A stretch of DNA of 64,000 nucleotides from Apus apus (lineage: Eukaryota; Chordata; Aves; Apodiformes; Apodidae). The stretch covers positions 171,584,274 through 171,648,273 of the forward strand of contig NC_067282.1 in NCBI RefSeq assembly GCF_020740795.1, written 5' to 3'. The first letter of the stretch is position 1. Each line of letters starts with the position of its first letter. This document shows positions 22,158-35,583 of this stretch, one piece after another. A program made the translations under genes and the position numbers. Under the pieces are notes generated by a model. It saw only the letters and a program-made list of their open reading frames with translations, was not told the DNA's origin and did not search any database.

Positions 22158-25100
22158 ACAAACTCTGTGCCTCCAAGTCCATGTACAGTGCAGTCACCAA
22201 AGGGGTGTCTCTGGCTTCTTGCCTGCCTTTCCCCAGTCTAGGGAAAACAGGGAGCATGAACCAGGTGCCCCAGAAGACCCCTCAGCACACTCCAGTTCCT
22301 GCTGGGAAGACATGCTGGTTTGACATGATAAACTCTGTGTGTCCTCACATGATTTGAGTTCCTGAGTGTATCTTTCCATTGCAATTTTTAAACCCTCCTG
22401 AAGGAAAGGATACAAGGGAGTGCAGAGATTCACTGGGACACTTACACTTCGTGTCCCTCTCCATGGACCCAGGAGGAGGGTACAGGGAGGGGTTACCTGC
22501 ACCACTGCTGGGCTGACAGCAGGGCATAGGACACATGCTTCCTTCACCCCTCCAGCTCCACATTAGAAGGCTTTGGGTAGCCAGGCAGGCTGTCTCCCCA
22601 CCCTAGAAGTGCTCTGGAGTACCTTCAAGTGAGGTCTTCCAGACCACTGATGCAGGTACCCACCCTCTCTTGCCTCTGTGTAGGCCTGAAGGGAATGAGG
22701 GTCTCTTTTGGAAGACAAGTAGTTAAAATCCTTTTCCACACATTGCAAGCTGGGATGGGAACACTTCCAAAAACAGGGGCTTGACTTCCTTGACAATGAG
22801 AAGGCGAATAATGGAGGGATATGTGTATAAAGCAGAAAAAGTCTTGGAGATGAGAATTAATAGGAGTTTTTTTGTGGTTCTTCTTTTTACAGCACATAGT
22901 AGCTGAGACTCCTTTCAGTGAGCTTGTTAGCAGCAGCTGGGAAATACAACAGCATTGGGCCTTTTTTGTCTTTTTATTCTTAGTGTTTTCTGGCAGAACA
23001 ACAATTTTCCTGGTTCAAAACACAGCACTAACATGCTTCAATCTGGCTGAGCTCTGAGCTTGATCCACCACTATGATACTAACACCAATCTCTCACATTA
23101 AGAGCTGACTAAAATTGTCAATATATCTGCACATATTTTTACTTAGACCTTTTTTTACCCGCTCTAATAATGATACTTTCATTGTAAGATTTTAAAGCAT
23201 CATTTTCTAATGATAGAGTTTTATCATAGAACAATTTGTTAAGACAATGATATAAACTATTATTTATTTATTAGTATTCTCCTTTAGTGTTAATGGTTTA
23301 CAACTAACTACACCTTCATGGTCTGGTTGCTTTTTCCTTTATTTAGAACTCTCCAGTTTGATCTGGGAGTATAGTTTCCAACATTTTAGGAGATGTTCCT
23401 CTAATAAAACCACAAGATAAAATAGCTGGTGTTTTAGCTGGTATGAATCCTCAAGCTCAGGTGTCTGCTTTCATTTCAGTGAAAAAAGTGACCAACATTA
23501 GCAGAAACACTGATAATACATTCCAAACATTTGGATTCATCGGTTCTAAGCCAAACCATAAATATTTTAAAATGCGTTTTCTTCAAATTCTGTCATTTAT
23601 AGATAAATAAAGTGAAAGAGGGTATTCATTTTTCAGAACTGATTTGAAATGAAGAGCATTTAAAACTGTTCCTTGTCTTTTTAATAATTTTCTTGACTAA
23701 GTTCTTTTCTGTCTTGCTATTGTGTTCTAAGCATCACAGAATACTTCCATCAGATTACAGAAGTATTTTCCAAGCCTAATATTATGATCTTTATGCCTGT
23801 CTGTCCTGTGCATATTGGAGATACCGATTGTAAGAATTCAGCTATGCAAGGTTGCCTTCAATTAATTTACCCTTCATCTTTCATGTAACCATTTGTCATG
23901 AGAAAGGATTAATCTCTTCATCTCAGTGCTTTTCAGTGAAAGCGCTTGCACAGAAAATGAAGCTTGCTCCTGAGACAGGCCCAGCTCTACTGCCTCTCCT
24001 AGGCACCCTGGTCTGCCTGCACTGCGTGTCTCGGTGTTCTGTGCCGTGCAGAACAGCAGGGAAGGGATGAGAGGTCACACACACTCTTTGTCACGAAAGG
24101 AAATGGCTGCAATTCTGTTGTTTTAATAGTGGGAGAAGAAACATGTGAGACAGAAATCACACCACCTCTGACTCTTCTGCATGACCCCGAGGACTATAGA
24201 GGCCAGCACGCAGCTCCTAGGCTTCCTGGCTTCTCAGTCTGTGCTAGTTTGGTTTCAGGCAGCTTGTGTACCTCCGCAGAGCAATACTAACCCACTAAAG
24301 CCACGGGTTCACACAGCTGTGCCTAAGGTTCCTAGGATGGGCATCTGCCACAGCTCCGGGCAGGCTGTTCTGCTGCTGTTCATGGCTGCTGCTTCTCAGA
24401 GGGGAGTGTGGCCATCTGGAGATGAGCTGGGTTTCATCTTCTCTGCAGCTGCCCTTTCAAGGACAGCAGGCTGCTACTGGAGCACCCTCTGGCTCCCCTT
24501 TGCAAAAAGAAAACAACCCACTCCCTTTGCCTCTCCTCACACCATGGAGTGCCTTGGCAGCCTGCCACCAGACCCTCTCCTGTTCCTCCAAATCCACCTT
24601 CAGAAGGAGGCCCAAAAGGGACACCATTCCAGCTCTGGATGTACCTACAGCAAGCACAGCTTGACCTGCAGACCAGTCTTCATAATGTAGCCCATTTCCC
24701 AATTTCTGTGTGATCCCAGTGAGAGTATGTTGTTGTCTCGTGTTGTCCCCAGCATCCCCTGTATGCACAGGTCCTTTTGGCACCATTTCAGGCAGCATTC
24801 TGAACCCCTCCCTCTTGAACTTGTCTTCTCCCTGCCAGGTTTAGGGCAGCCCCCTTCCCCAGCAGGTAGCCATCATGCCATTTCCTAGACACTGGAGCAC
24901 AGCCACAGAGCCCACTGCCATGGCTAAACGTGTCCCCATCAACTTTGCTCTGCCACTAAGGACAATTGTCTGCTCCACAGTCACACTGGGGCACAACCCA
25001 ACAGTGGGTCAGGGCTGAATTAGAGTTCCATCAGCCCACCTCTGTCATGTTCCCTATGCTGGAACATCCATGCTCTCCCATAGCATTGTCATCTGTCCTG

Positions 25101-27104
25101 CTTAGAGGCGGGGGGAATGGTAAAGGGCTGCTCCCTCTCACAGTGGTGTGGATGGCCGTATTATAGCCTGGGGTGATGGGACAAGGAGCATGAGGAAGGT
25201 CATCTCACACGTGTTCACCATGAAAGTGCTGCTGCTCAGCTCTGTTTCTACACGGTGCCGTCAGCATTTGCAGGTCAGGGAACAAGTAATGACATTGCTG
25301 GGGCTACTAGGAAAGAACACAGACTTTACAAGCACGTGATCTGCTTTTCTGGCTTCCTCAAAGTCAGAAAAAAACCCCAACAAACAACAACACAACAGAT
25401 CAAATACCTCTCTCCAGCCCTAAGCCCTGAGGCATGGTGAAGCTCATATATAAAAATTTTCTTTCCTGCCAAAACATCCAGTGTCCCTGTGGTCCCTGAC
25501 TCTTGCTAACCCCTGAGTTCTTACTGGGGTTGCTACAAACCACAGTTGTGTCGAGGTCAATGGCACCCATTTTCCAGCACAGGTAACGCTGTGTTTATGC
25601 TAGCATCCTGGTATAGGACAGCTGACAAGGGCAGCCAAGGTCTCTCTGCAGACCTGCTTGCCTCTTATCCTCCTTGGAAGCAGCTGGGCTGTGCCACAGC
25701 ACTGACACTGGGACAGGACCTCCATACCTGCCGGGCTCTGCCTGCAGGCAGAATGTACCAGGGACCTGCTAGAATACACCAGCACAGGCACCCTCTACTC
25801 TCTGAGGGGCGTTTGGATAGCCCTGCTGATCACCTGTGTCTTCTGTGAGAAGATCAAAGGTGGTTTGTGCTGTGCAGCCTCTGGAGAGTTTTGTCTACAG
25901 TCACAAAGGAAGCATATGGTACTGCAAAATGTGCAGCTGATTGGGATGTGACTCAGGGGAGGAGCTGAGGTCTAGCTCACAGGAACAACTAGGCAAACGT
26001 ATTTTTATAAAATGCTGGCACTTTAAGGACAAAATGATCTGTCTTCTGTGGTGTGCATTCTCAGGAGTAAAATAAAACTTCCGTTTTGACAACCTGACAA
26101 AGAATTAAAGGGATATGATATATGCATTATTTTCACTTGTTCCCTGTGTTCTAAAGCTGTTCTAAAATGAGTGTCATCTGAACTGATGCAGTGGGTAAAT
26201 ATATAACTAGCAGGCCAAAGGGCTTTCCAGTCTATTTTGTAACCACAGGAGGATGGCATGAAGATTCATGCTTACCCACTGACCTCTGACACTCGTGATA
26301 AAACCATTCCAGTGGTGCAAAGCACAGCCTTCTTGATTGGGACTTCATTTCCAATTTGCTTGCCCCAGTGCCATCTTCTAAAGATGTTTTAAAGAATCTT
26401 TTAAATAACGCTCTTAGATATGTTACTTTTAATTGTATTTCCTTTTATCCAGGCTTGGCTTAAGAACTGAAGGACAGTGTATGCCCAAATGCAGCATTTC
26501 GCTTACTGGTTCCAACATCATGAATTTTTAAGAGCCTTTGCTCAGCTGTAGCTGTGAATTAATCACCATTTGAATTCAGGTGTGGTTTTATATGGCCTTC
26601 TGTTTACCTTACATTTAATGGGGGGGTGTTATTTTCCTACCTGAATCCTGTATATCTGGCGTATATCCTGTACATTGGCCTCTTCCTGAAGGCTATTCCA
26701 AAATCCACAAATTAATTTCACACAGTTTTGTATTCCAAATCAATTGGGGTCTAAAGAACAGAGATAATATGGGGTATTCAAGGATCATGGAAATGCTTCT
26801 CACTTCCTATGGATGAGTTTCTGGAGCTTGCTGAGGATGTCTCTTTTTGAGTGAAATTTGTGGCCACACAGAGCTGTATTCCATGGTCCCTTCACCAGTC
26901 AGGGTCCATCAGGTCACATCAGCAAGAGACGATGGGGTGACACACTGCAACCAGCAGCTGGGTGCACTCCTGGATGTGACATAGCAGCGTTACTGCTATA
27001 CTGCAATAAAGCAGATTTCAGATTGATATTAAGATTCATATGAGTTACTTAAGAATTTAGGTATTTGTGTGACAGCTGCAGATGAAACGGTAGAGCAAAG
27101 ACAT
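14741..27104. other. Long intergenic region, no gene recognised
   Basis: About 12.4 kb of mostly AT-rich DNA. The longest open frame (24181-24690, plus, 169 codons) shows no domain, signal or codon pattern I recognise and lies in a locally GC-richer patch. Simple runs include an A-run near 16242-16256, a T-run near 17125 and a 27-base A-run at 22128-22154. A short direct duplication lies at 17916-17984. No recognisable LINE, LTR, RNA gene or exon was found. Distal AVPR1A 3' sequence may occupy the first kilobase. Confidence 0.5.
22128..22154 (+). repeat. Poly(A) run, 27 bases
   Basis: An uninterrupted run of 27 A preceded by CATATAT. It could be a mononucleotide microsatellite or the tail of an unrecognised retroposed sequence. 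Upstream sequence does not resemble a known gene or SINE to me, so the origin is undecided. Long mononucleotide runs are error-prone in assemblies. Confidence 0.9.
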
Positions 27105-27213
27105 GTAGTTGTGGTGCTGAGGAACATGGTTTAGCACCAGCTCGGTAGAGTTAGGTTAATGATTGGACTTGTTGATCTTAAAGGTCTTTTCCAGTCCAAA
27201 TAATTCTACGATT
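27105..27213 (+). mobile_element. CR1 LINE 3' tail fragment, plus strand
   Basis: A short remnant of the CR1 3' untranslated tail: GGTGCTGAGGAACATGG, then TAGGTTAATGATTGGACTT and GTTGATCTTAAAGGTC, ending TTCCAGTCCAAATAATTCTA. The order matches the tail of the copy ending at 5648. No coding part is included. Confidence 0.85.
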
Positions 27214-28266
27214 AATAGCTCTATGAGTGTGATTTCATTTGAAAAAAGAGGAGGAACAAACTGACCTTAAGATAAGGTGACAAGAAGATGAAGAACAGAT
27301 CTGGAGCCATAAAATAACCAGATAAGGAGAGCAAGACTTACAAGGGCTGAGTTGACATACTGAGGCAAAAGATCCCCAAGTGCATCCACTTCTAAAGGGC
27401 ATGAATGCATCCACATCAGATGCTCATTGCTAGACCTGGATGTACATGCCTTAGTGCTTTTGAGCACATGGGTGTGATCATGTGAATGGGTAAAAAACAG
27501 CTTGGAGATACTATGAATTAAAGTAATCTTTTCCTCCCACAGCAGATTTTGCTATAGTAATTGGCTGCAAATTGGCCTTGCTGAAATGCAGGAGGAAAAA
27601 GCATAGCCAAGCACCCAGTGACACAGTAATTCAGCTTTCAGAAGGATCTCTCTCTGGGCCTACATGACATGTGAAGGTGTAGCAAGTTGATAGATGTCAC
27701 CTCAAAGGTCTGGACATTACAACCCACTGAGTTTGGTACCTGTGATCTGAAATATTTGGAATAAGATTTAAAAGTCTTGTGGACAGCATTTGAATTTGGT
27801 GCTGGCTCACTGTATATTAAGGGTAATGAAAGCATACTAATGTCAAAACAGGAAGAGATACCATACTCAGTCTTTGACAAAACCTAAGAACAAAACCATT
27901 TTAAACTTGAGAAATGACAAAAGTATATTGTCATCAGCTTTTCGAATAACCAGCAATTGTTCTGTTAAATTTAATTGAATGTGACTGAGACACAGGCCAA
28001 ATTCTGATTCTGCCTAGTTATGTTCTAATTTTGCTGAAACCTGGAATGGTTTTGGTCCCTCAGCTCCAAATTTTAGGCTTTTCTTAATTTATAATAAAAC
28101 TGAATATATTAGCAGGCAGTCTTCAATGACACCAATAGCAGAATTAAAATTACTGAAAACGGAAGAATCTGGGGACAAGAAAAAGACAGAGCAGGAAGAT
28201 TTTGGGCCATGTGACTGACCAATAACCCCCTAAAATGGAAGAAGTCTCAGAGGAGACAGTCATGGA
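27214..28266. other. Intergenic DNA, no gene recognised
   Basis: AT-rich spacer of about 1 kb between two CR1 fragments. It contains only short overlapping open frames and no identifiable motif. Confidence 0.55.
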
Positions 28267-28306
28267 TGATCACAGAATCACAGAATGTTGGGGGTTGCAA
28301 GGGACC
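28267..28306 (-). mobile_element. CR1 LINE 3' terminus, minus strand (about 40 bp)
   Basis: The plus strand reads ATCACAGAATCACAGAATG, then a GGGGGTTG segment and CAAGGGACCT, the reverse complement of the extreme CR1 3' end. It matches the first approximately 40 bases of the copy at 57656. This is either an extremely 5'-truncated insertion or a remnant. Confidence 0.75.
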
Positions 28307-29107
28307 TGTGATGTACGTATGAAACTCAGGGAATAATGTGGGCTCTGACTGACCATGTGAAGAAGCTGACTTCTTTGCAACAGAACTCCTTGGTGAAGGA
28401 GGGTGGCCTTTGTTTTAGATAACAGTTATCAACAGTTGAATAGATCAACTGATAGTGTAAATGTTTTCATTAAAAGAGTGTGAATTTCTCCCTGAGTTAC
28501 CCAGAGCAGCTGGGGGGGGAGTGAATGTGTGGGTCAGCCCAGCATAGGAGTAAAAAAACTAGGCAACTAGCAAATTTTGAAGAGAACAATGGGCTTAAGC
28601 TGGCTTCAACCCAGATATTCCTTCCTAGTGACTAGGGGTACTCAGTGTCATGGCAGTGAGCTTATAGAGACTGATAGTGGGAATCACACTGGTATTGTGA
28701 TTAAACTGTTTATTGCAATTGCTATGTATATTTTGCTCAGAGTAACTTACATTGGTGTTGTAATTTCAGTATGTTCTGTTTCACTCTGCTGAATCAGAAT
28801 TCCCGTGTGACATTAATTATATTTAAATTAGCAAATTTGATATTAAACATTGCACCCTCACATGTGGAATATCTAAAAGAACCTAGTCAGAGAGCACTGG
28901 ACTCTGAAAGGCCATTCTTGTCTTCTCCCAGTACTGGGTTGCCCTGGGGATGCTGCTAATCTCAGAGAAAGGTATAAGAGTAAGAGCTTGCCAAAGCTGT
29001 AGTAACTTTGCTGTGAATGCAGTCCTGCTCTCTCTGTCTCAACAACAAAGTCAGAGAAACCATAATGTTCTTGCATATGATGCATATGATGCTACTTTTA
29101 AACGGTT

Positions 29108-29199
29108 TTGGTGTGTTGTTTTTTGTGGTTTTTTTTGTTTTTTTTTTGTTTGTTTGGTTGGTTTTTTTGTTGTTGATTTTTTGTTTTGTTTTGTTTTGC
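29108..29199. repeat. T/G-rich low-complexity tract
   Basis: About 90 bases composed almost entirely of T with interspersed G (TTTTG, TTTG and TTG units). It generates artefactual hydrophobic frames on the plus strand and Lys/Thr/Asn-rich frames on the minus strand. It could be the tail of an old minus-strand retroposon, but no body is identifiable. Confidence 0.85.
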
Positions 29200-32100
29200 C
29201 ACTGCAATATTTCTTTGTGGTATTCTGACTATTTTTATTATGTGCTTCTCTTTTCAAATTTATGACGTTTAATGTTTGGGCTTGGGAAATCCTGGGACAG
29301 TGGATTTGAAGATGCTTGCTTCCTACATTTTCTTGGCTGCTTTGAAAATTCCTCCTCCTATACACTAAAAGCAAGTCTTCTGGAAAAAGTTTGTTAGAAT
29401 ACAATCAAACCCTTTTTCCTGGGTATTTATCCACATCCAGAGGTCAATGTCTATTTTAAATTGATGACAGAGGTGCAGTGCTGCATACCTTTGTCTGAGT
29501 AGAGCTTATTGCATGCTGCTCGTTGCAGTATTTCCTTCAGTGAAGAGACAGTATTTGCAAGTCTGATCCAGCACATTTCAGAACAAGAGAGATTTCAATA
29601 ACATGTTTCTTTCTTCAAAGGCTTTAGAAGAGGCCTGTAAATCTTTCAGAATATATAGTATTTGGGTTTTTTTATTCTTAACATGGACTGCAATAAGCAT
29701 CACACACCAAAGTGTTATGGCTGAGGTTTTCTCTTCCTATGATGAGGCATGTGACTCCCATAACCTCATGGAGTATTTAAAGGATCTGACAGCTGAAGGC
29801 ACAGGGACTCTCTTCCTCTGACTGTGGCTTCATTATAACTAGTTGCCTTTTCTGTGGGGATAAATTAGAGAGAAAAGAATATTTTAAATACTGTTTTCAT
29901 AGAACTTCTCATGCTTTTTACCTCTGGGCCAAATTATGGCTCCCAGTTACATGATACCTGTGTAATATCAATACATTCAGTAGTCTCTTCCCCTCCATTT
30001 TTCACTTTAATTTAAGATATTAAAACTGTGGTAGAAATCACTGAATTTAATCAGGCTTTGGTATGCATGTATCTAAGGGCAGATTTTATTTCCTTACATT
30101 TCTAAAAAATGAGTTTCCTTCAGAAATAGCAATACAGCAGTTGTAGTTGAACCAGCACTGTTTGACAAATTACAAATGCCATGAAAGCAAGTCACAATCC
30201 ACTAGAGAACTCCCCTCTCCTCCCTGCCATAAGGATATTTATAGCTAGAAATAAAAAATGCATACACAAAAAGAAGATATAAATGGCAAATGATAAACAA
30301 GTGCTCAAGAACTGAAAGTCACTAGAAATTTTTAGATGACCCCAAATGATTTCCCATTCTTTAAAGGAACGCTCTGTTCTGCTTCATGACTTGACCAAGG
30401 TAAGACAAAATAAAGAATGAGGTAAGTGCACTTGTCAAAAACTGGGAAAGGAATGTGTGTGAACTTTTAGGGAGTTTTGCTATTAAGAATTAATATCTCT
30501 TAGTCAAAATCAGTCAATCATGAGTGGGGGATGGAAATTTATGGCCTACAGATATCTGCTTGGGACCTGAGAGACGTGCAAGTGGGAAATGGGCTGCAAG
30601 TCACTTAACTGCTAGTACTGAAAACACTGGAAAACATTTAATTTACTGACATCCATGCTCTCCTGCTGGTTTTGTTAACAAGGACAAATAGATACTCCCT
30701 GTGCTGTTTGTAGTGTTCAGTGGCAATATGAACCAGGGACCCATCTGTCTTGCAATATCTGACAAGTTTTAGACATCGTGGGAAGGCTCAGTTAGACATT
30801 TGTGTACATGGGAAAACTGCTATACTTCATATCAATCTTCAGACCTTAATATTTAACAGCTAAGTGCTTAACTTGGAGATCAGTCCCTTAGTGTGAGATA
30901 GGCAGTGCTGGAGGAAGGAAAAGCTCAATGACCAGGTTGCTTCCTCCTTTGTCGAGCAACTAGGGACTTGGAAATGGAAAGCAGAGGGAAGGGAAGGAGG
31001 GACACTTGTTACTGCAGCAGCACAGGCAAAGGGAAGGGCAGCAGTAGAAGAGCACAGCCTTGAACCTTAAAGGGCACTAATTGTCCTGTGCCATGTGTGC
31101 CAAATATTGAGGTGACCTGAGCTTGTATCCAGTGAGTGCAGCACTACACAGGGCACAGGGTCAGCATGACACCAAATGTTTTTACACTGTGCTTGGAAAT
31201 TAAGAGTCTGCTACCTGTGTTTTAAGAGCATGTTACAGAAATAAGTGCAATTTCTTGATGCTGTACAGCACTGAGCTGAGGACTGCATGGCAGGCAGTGC
31301 TGTGCAACACAGGCTACAGCCTAGTACTGGGACTATGATGGGTAGAGACTGATCCACTACCTCCAGAGGGTCTCAGGCTCTGGAGATGCCCCTGTCACCC
31401 CTAGTTCTAGTATGAGATTTCATTTCTCCACTAGCTTCTGCCTTCTACTGCCTCCTATGATGCTGGATCCTGGTGTAGTACCAAAACATTTGAGACAGGA
31501 GCTAGTGGGGGAGAGATAGTTATGTCCTCTTTGGGTTTTTCTCAGTAAAACAGGGTCTTCTCTGTAAGACAGGGATGGCATTCATCAGCAAGCTACTTGA
31601 GATATGGGTGTCATGGAGTAAGTTACCAGAAAGCAGTGAAGATCTTCTGAGAATTACCTGCTCTGTTCGCTATTGGCCCACCACTGTGGATGCAGCAAAT
31701 CGTTAAGGGCTGGAGAAGAGGGGAAATCCCACATGCCCGTGCTTTGCAACAGCTACTGTGTGGCTACTGGCCCTCTGCAGAGGTAAGTGAAGCTTACATG
31801 GTCCTTGGTTAACAGAAGCTGACTTTGGGCTATGAATTCTACTCTTTTCAGGGTCCTCACATGAGTGAAAGGCCTTGAGGGTAATAAGACCATCCACATC
31901 AGTGTGAGATTCCAAGAGGAATTAATCTACTTTTGAAGCTGGAGATCTAAGCAAACCTTAAAGCCCTGCTCTTTTATCTCACTGCTGTCTTTATTTATTT
32001 TATTTATTTTTATTCAGTTAGGTTTGGCTTTTGATTACATTAACTGACTCTCCCTAATTTCTTGGGTCATGTCTGGTAATAGGAAGAAGACTACAGTAAA

Positions 32101-33203
32101 AACTTGAACTTTGTAAACTCTCACCATTAGCTCTCCCTCTGCTCTTCACCCTAGGGAAAATTCATCTCTGACTTATGAGTACAGTTCTCAGCAGACAGCT
32201 AATTTGTTCTATAAACAAAATAATTTCTATTCCCTTGGAAAAAACCAAAACATCAGCCCAAAACCCAACAAATAAATGCAATATCTATTAAATCAATGTT
32301 CCAATCCAAAGGAGAAGCAAAAAGTCAACACTTGGCATCTGGGTTCGTTTTCTTTACTTTTATCCCCACTTGATGACATCTCTGCAACTCATCAGCTGTT
32401 TCAATGCACCATTTTTTTCCCATGAAGAAGAATGAAAGAGTTACATTTACTGTTTGAGAATCCAGGAGAGTTACAGCTTATCCTTATCTAAAGGCTGCAT
32501 TTTTATCTATTCTAGTGAGTGGGAATGTTAGAAAGGAGCAAGGAATGTCTGAGTGGTATTTTTCACATAAAGAAAAGCCAGGATTTAGTACTACTGAATG
32601 AAAACCAGTAGGATAATTATATTATCAATTGCTACAGCAAACAAAGTCACCTGCCCTGAAGTCCTCCTTAGCTACATGGACTTGTAAATCCTGTTTTGAC
32701 CTAGGACCTGGAATTCCTCCTCACATTCTGCCACCTGCCCAAGGATTACAGACTGGTATATAGCAGAGCCCTTCGTAGATGAGGTACGTCAGATAATCTT
32801 CATCAAGTCATCCCTCGCACTTCAGTAGCCATTTGACTATCAAGGCTGTAGGCAGTCCATAGTTTCTAGGAAGGCTCAGAAGTGCTGGCATGTAAGCTCC
32901 ACTCTCTCAAAACTGTTTCCACCTCACTCACTAACTATGATGATTTTCAGGATACTGAAATACTCCTGAACAGTATTGCTAATCCCTCAGCCTGGCATAA
33001 TATGATAGTGCTTTTACAATATTGATGTAATATTTGATAACAGATTGAGTCTGCTGAGCTGGGTGAACTGATGTTCCCAGGTAACTTTATTGATGCTTTA
33101 TGCCCACTACTACTCTGAGCTTTGACAGTGAAGCACAACCCTAACCAAGTTTTTATTTAATTCATAGATGAGGTTATGGAAAAGAGTTTTTGTAAGTTTA
33201 CAA

Positions 33204-33228
33204 AAAAATAATAATAATAAAATAATGT
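33204..33228 (+). repeat. AAT short tandem repeat
   Basis: An A-run passing into four AAT units and AATAATG. A short imperfect trinucleotide microsatellite in intergenic DNA. Confidence 0.75.
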
Positions 33229-34250
33229 AATTCTGTTTCAGCTAAGATCAGTTAAATGTGGAGAACTGTGAATTATCACACACTCATGATCACCTGTATA
33301 GTAACCTAGGAGGCTTTACCTCATCCTATGGTCCACAGATCCTGCCATGACTCCATCGACCCCACCTGAAAGGCTGCATTGACATCCTGGTCTTTGTCCA
33401 AGGCCACACTGTACTATTCAGCAGAAGTGACAGGATGTGATTTGTCCCCTGGAATCTGACATGTCCCCTGCACTGACCTGGCTGTTACCAGGACTGTAGT
33501 CCACCCTACACCCAGCACTGCATTTCTCACTCAGGAGGGGTGTTACAACCTGCCTTAGAGCACAGATCAGGACCTCTCAGTACAGAGGACTGGTTACAGA
33601 ACACTAGGTCTTCCCTAGCAGTGCTAGGGAGAGACATTTCATTTGGTTGTGAACAGAGTTTGCCCAGAAATTGGCTTCATGGTTGTTCAAGCATCAGCAC
33701 TGCTCCAGTCCCAAGTTCTTGTGTGTTTCTGACACATGTAATATAAAGGAGAGGAACAGGTTTCTGCACCATACTCTCTCCCCCCCCAAAAAAAAGCCTG
33801 GGTGTTTGGTTCACTTTCTAGGATATCCTGCAAAGAAAAGGTGGTACCTGAAAATGTGTTGCTTAGGGATGTTTTGTGGATCACAGCCACTGCCCTGCCT
33901 GTGTCTGGAGATGACAGACTAATAGGAATGAGCCAGTCTGCAAATTCAGATGTTCGTTTCATGGAGATGGCTCTGAAAACTAAGACAGAGTATGGACCAT
34001 TAAAGAAGAAGGTAATTCTGAGCATCCAGAGACACTGTTGCACATTTTGAGCTACAAGCTGCACAACCAGGTGCAGATAAACGATTTCTTGCATGGTGAA
34101 AAGTTTTGGTCCGTAGTGAGGAATGTACATTAATAGGAGATAGAAACAGGTCAGTGATTTCAAGATGCACTGTTTTCTCTCTTTCCACTACTGGATGAGA
34201 CCTCTGTAGGCACTTTTCAAAGACTCTGACTATAAATATATAATGCTGTA

Positions 34251-34306
34251 GAAAAAAACAAAAAAACAAAAAAACAACAAAACCAACAAAACAAAATAAA
34301 AAACCG
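34251..34306 (+). repeat. A/C-rich low-complexity tract
   Basis: Repeated AAAAAAAC units passing into AACAAAACC-type units. Simple sequence possibly derived from an adenine-rich tail. No associated element body is recognised. Confidence 0.8.
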
Positions 34307-34424
34307 ATCAAACAAGATGATCATGAGACATGGGATTTTTATGCAATGGGAATGGCATAGACTGTCTGGATCTTAATTGCATGCTACTGTATTTTTTTTA
34401 CAAGATTAGGAAGATAAATAGAAG

Positions 34425-34453
34425 GATAGATGAATGGATAGATGGATGGAGAG
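34425..34453 (+). repeat. GATA/GATG imperfect tetranucleotide repeat
   Basis: GGATAGATGAATGGATAGATGGATGGA is an imperfect tetranucleotide microsatellite of about seven units. It sits in intergenic DNA with no gene nearby in the window. Confidence 0.75.
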
Positions 34454-35355
34454 AATCTTACTGAATGTTAGCACTTGGGATTTGCAAGTAGCACAGCAAA
34501 GCTACAGTCGTTGGGAAGGTGATGTTATGACAATCACAAAGAGTGTTTCTTTAGAAAGTGAGTTAATTTTCATTTGTCACCTTGCTTTGTACATGTCAGA
34601 TACATGTGGGGCATGAGAACTAAAATACAGTTGTCAAGCTTCCTTTATTTGGCTCTTGCAGAGTATCCTGTGCCTCAGGAGCAAACAGAGAAAGCTCTGT
34701 GGGTCTAACATTTTCCTCTTCTGGAGAAGGGCTTTTTATGCTCCACCTGATTGGAGCACTTTTGTTGTTGTTTTTTAAAATCCAAATTCATTTACTACTT
34801 ATCCAAAACCCAGTGATCAGAGTTTCTCTCTTTTAAAAGCATTCATGTTTTGCTTAGTCTTTATGAGTTATGCTACTTCTTCAGGACCCCAAATTGCATT
34901 TAGTCTAAAGAATATCTCCTTTTAAGGCATTGAGGCTATTTCTGAAATGGCTGCTGCTAAATCATGTGAAGCAGAACACAGCACAGCTTTCAGGAAGGAC
35001 TGGATAGGGCACTCTGAGAGGTCATTTCCCTCTTCACTTTAGGTGCTCATGTTTTCTTTTGAAGTTTTTAAAAAAGGTCTGCTGCTACATCCTCTCATTT
35101 TACAATCTCATTTACCTTTTTTCTAAATATGTACTGCAGCCCAATGGGGAGGAAAAAAGCTCTTTGCTTAATGGGAAGGCATCTGCTAGGGAACATTTCA
35201 GTCCTACACTTAGGATCCATAACACGGCATGGTAACCCCCACATAGAAAGCAAGACACCACCTGTGTATCTCTGTCTTATCAGGTTTACAAACTATACAT
35301 CCCTCAAGTGTTTTAAAGCAGAACTCTATATTCTGAGCTTCATGTACTGGCTTTT

Positions 35356-35583
35356 TCATCCCAACAGGATACACCTGATATTCCCGTCCTTGTGATGCAT
35401 GGACTTAGCAAAGGCTTTCTCAGTATATTTCCTTTCAAAGGCAGAACCCATCAAATAAGCTAGAACATCACAATAACTTTTGCTTAAAATAAATTCTCCA
35501 TCAGTATGAGCAACAGGTAAACCTTCCACAAACTGGGATTTACCGAGAAACTCTGTATGTAGACGTTCCAGCAACTGCACCAC
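35356..35583 (-). other. Unidentified protein-like open frame (uncertain)
   Basis: A 75-codon minus-strand frame whose translation has balanced, non-repetitive composition, including a run around HTDGEFILSKSYCDVLAYL. It looks more like a globular protein than the surrounding shadows. It has no ATG at its left end: the first codons are GTG GTG, and the frame extends seven codons further upstream to a TGA. An AG dinucleotide in TGTACAG sits just before it (about 35584-35590), but without a good pyrimidine tract. It could be an internal exon, a retrocopy fragment or chance. I do not recognise the protein and assign no function. Confidence 0.2.

Noticed and set aside
28962..29404. Lys/Thr/Asn-rich minus-strand frames and Phe/Val-rich plus-strand frames
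   Set aside because: Produced by the T/G low-complexity tract at 29108-29199.
33687..34163. 158-codon minus-strand frame
   Set aside because: No recognisable domain, overlaps plus-strand frames of comparable quality and includes a stretch derived from an A-run; treated as chance.
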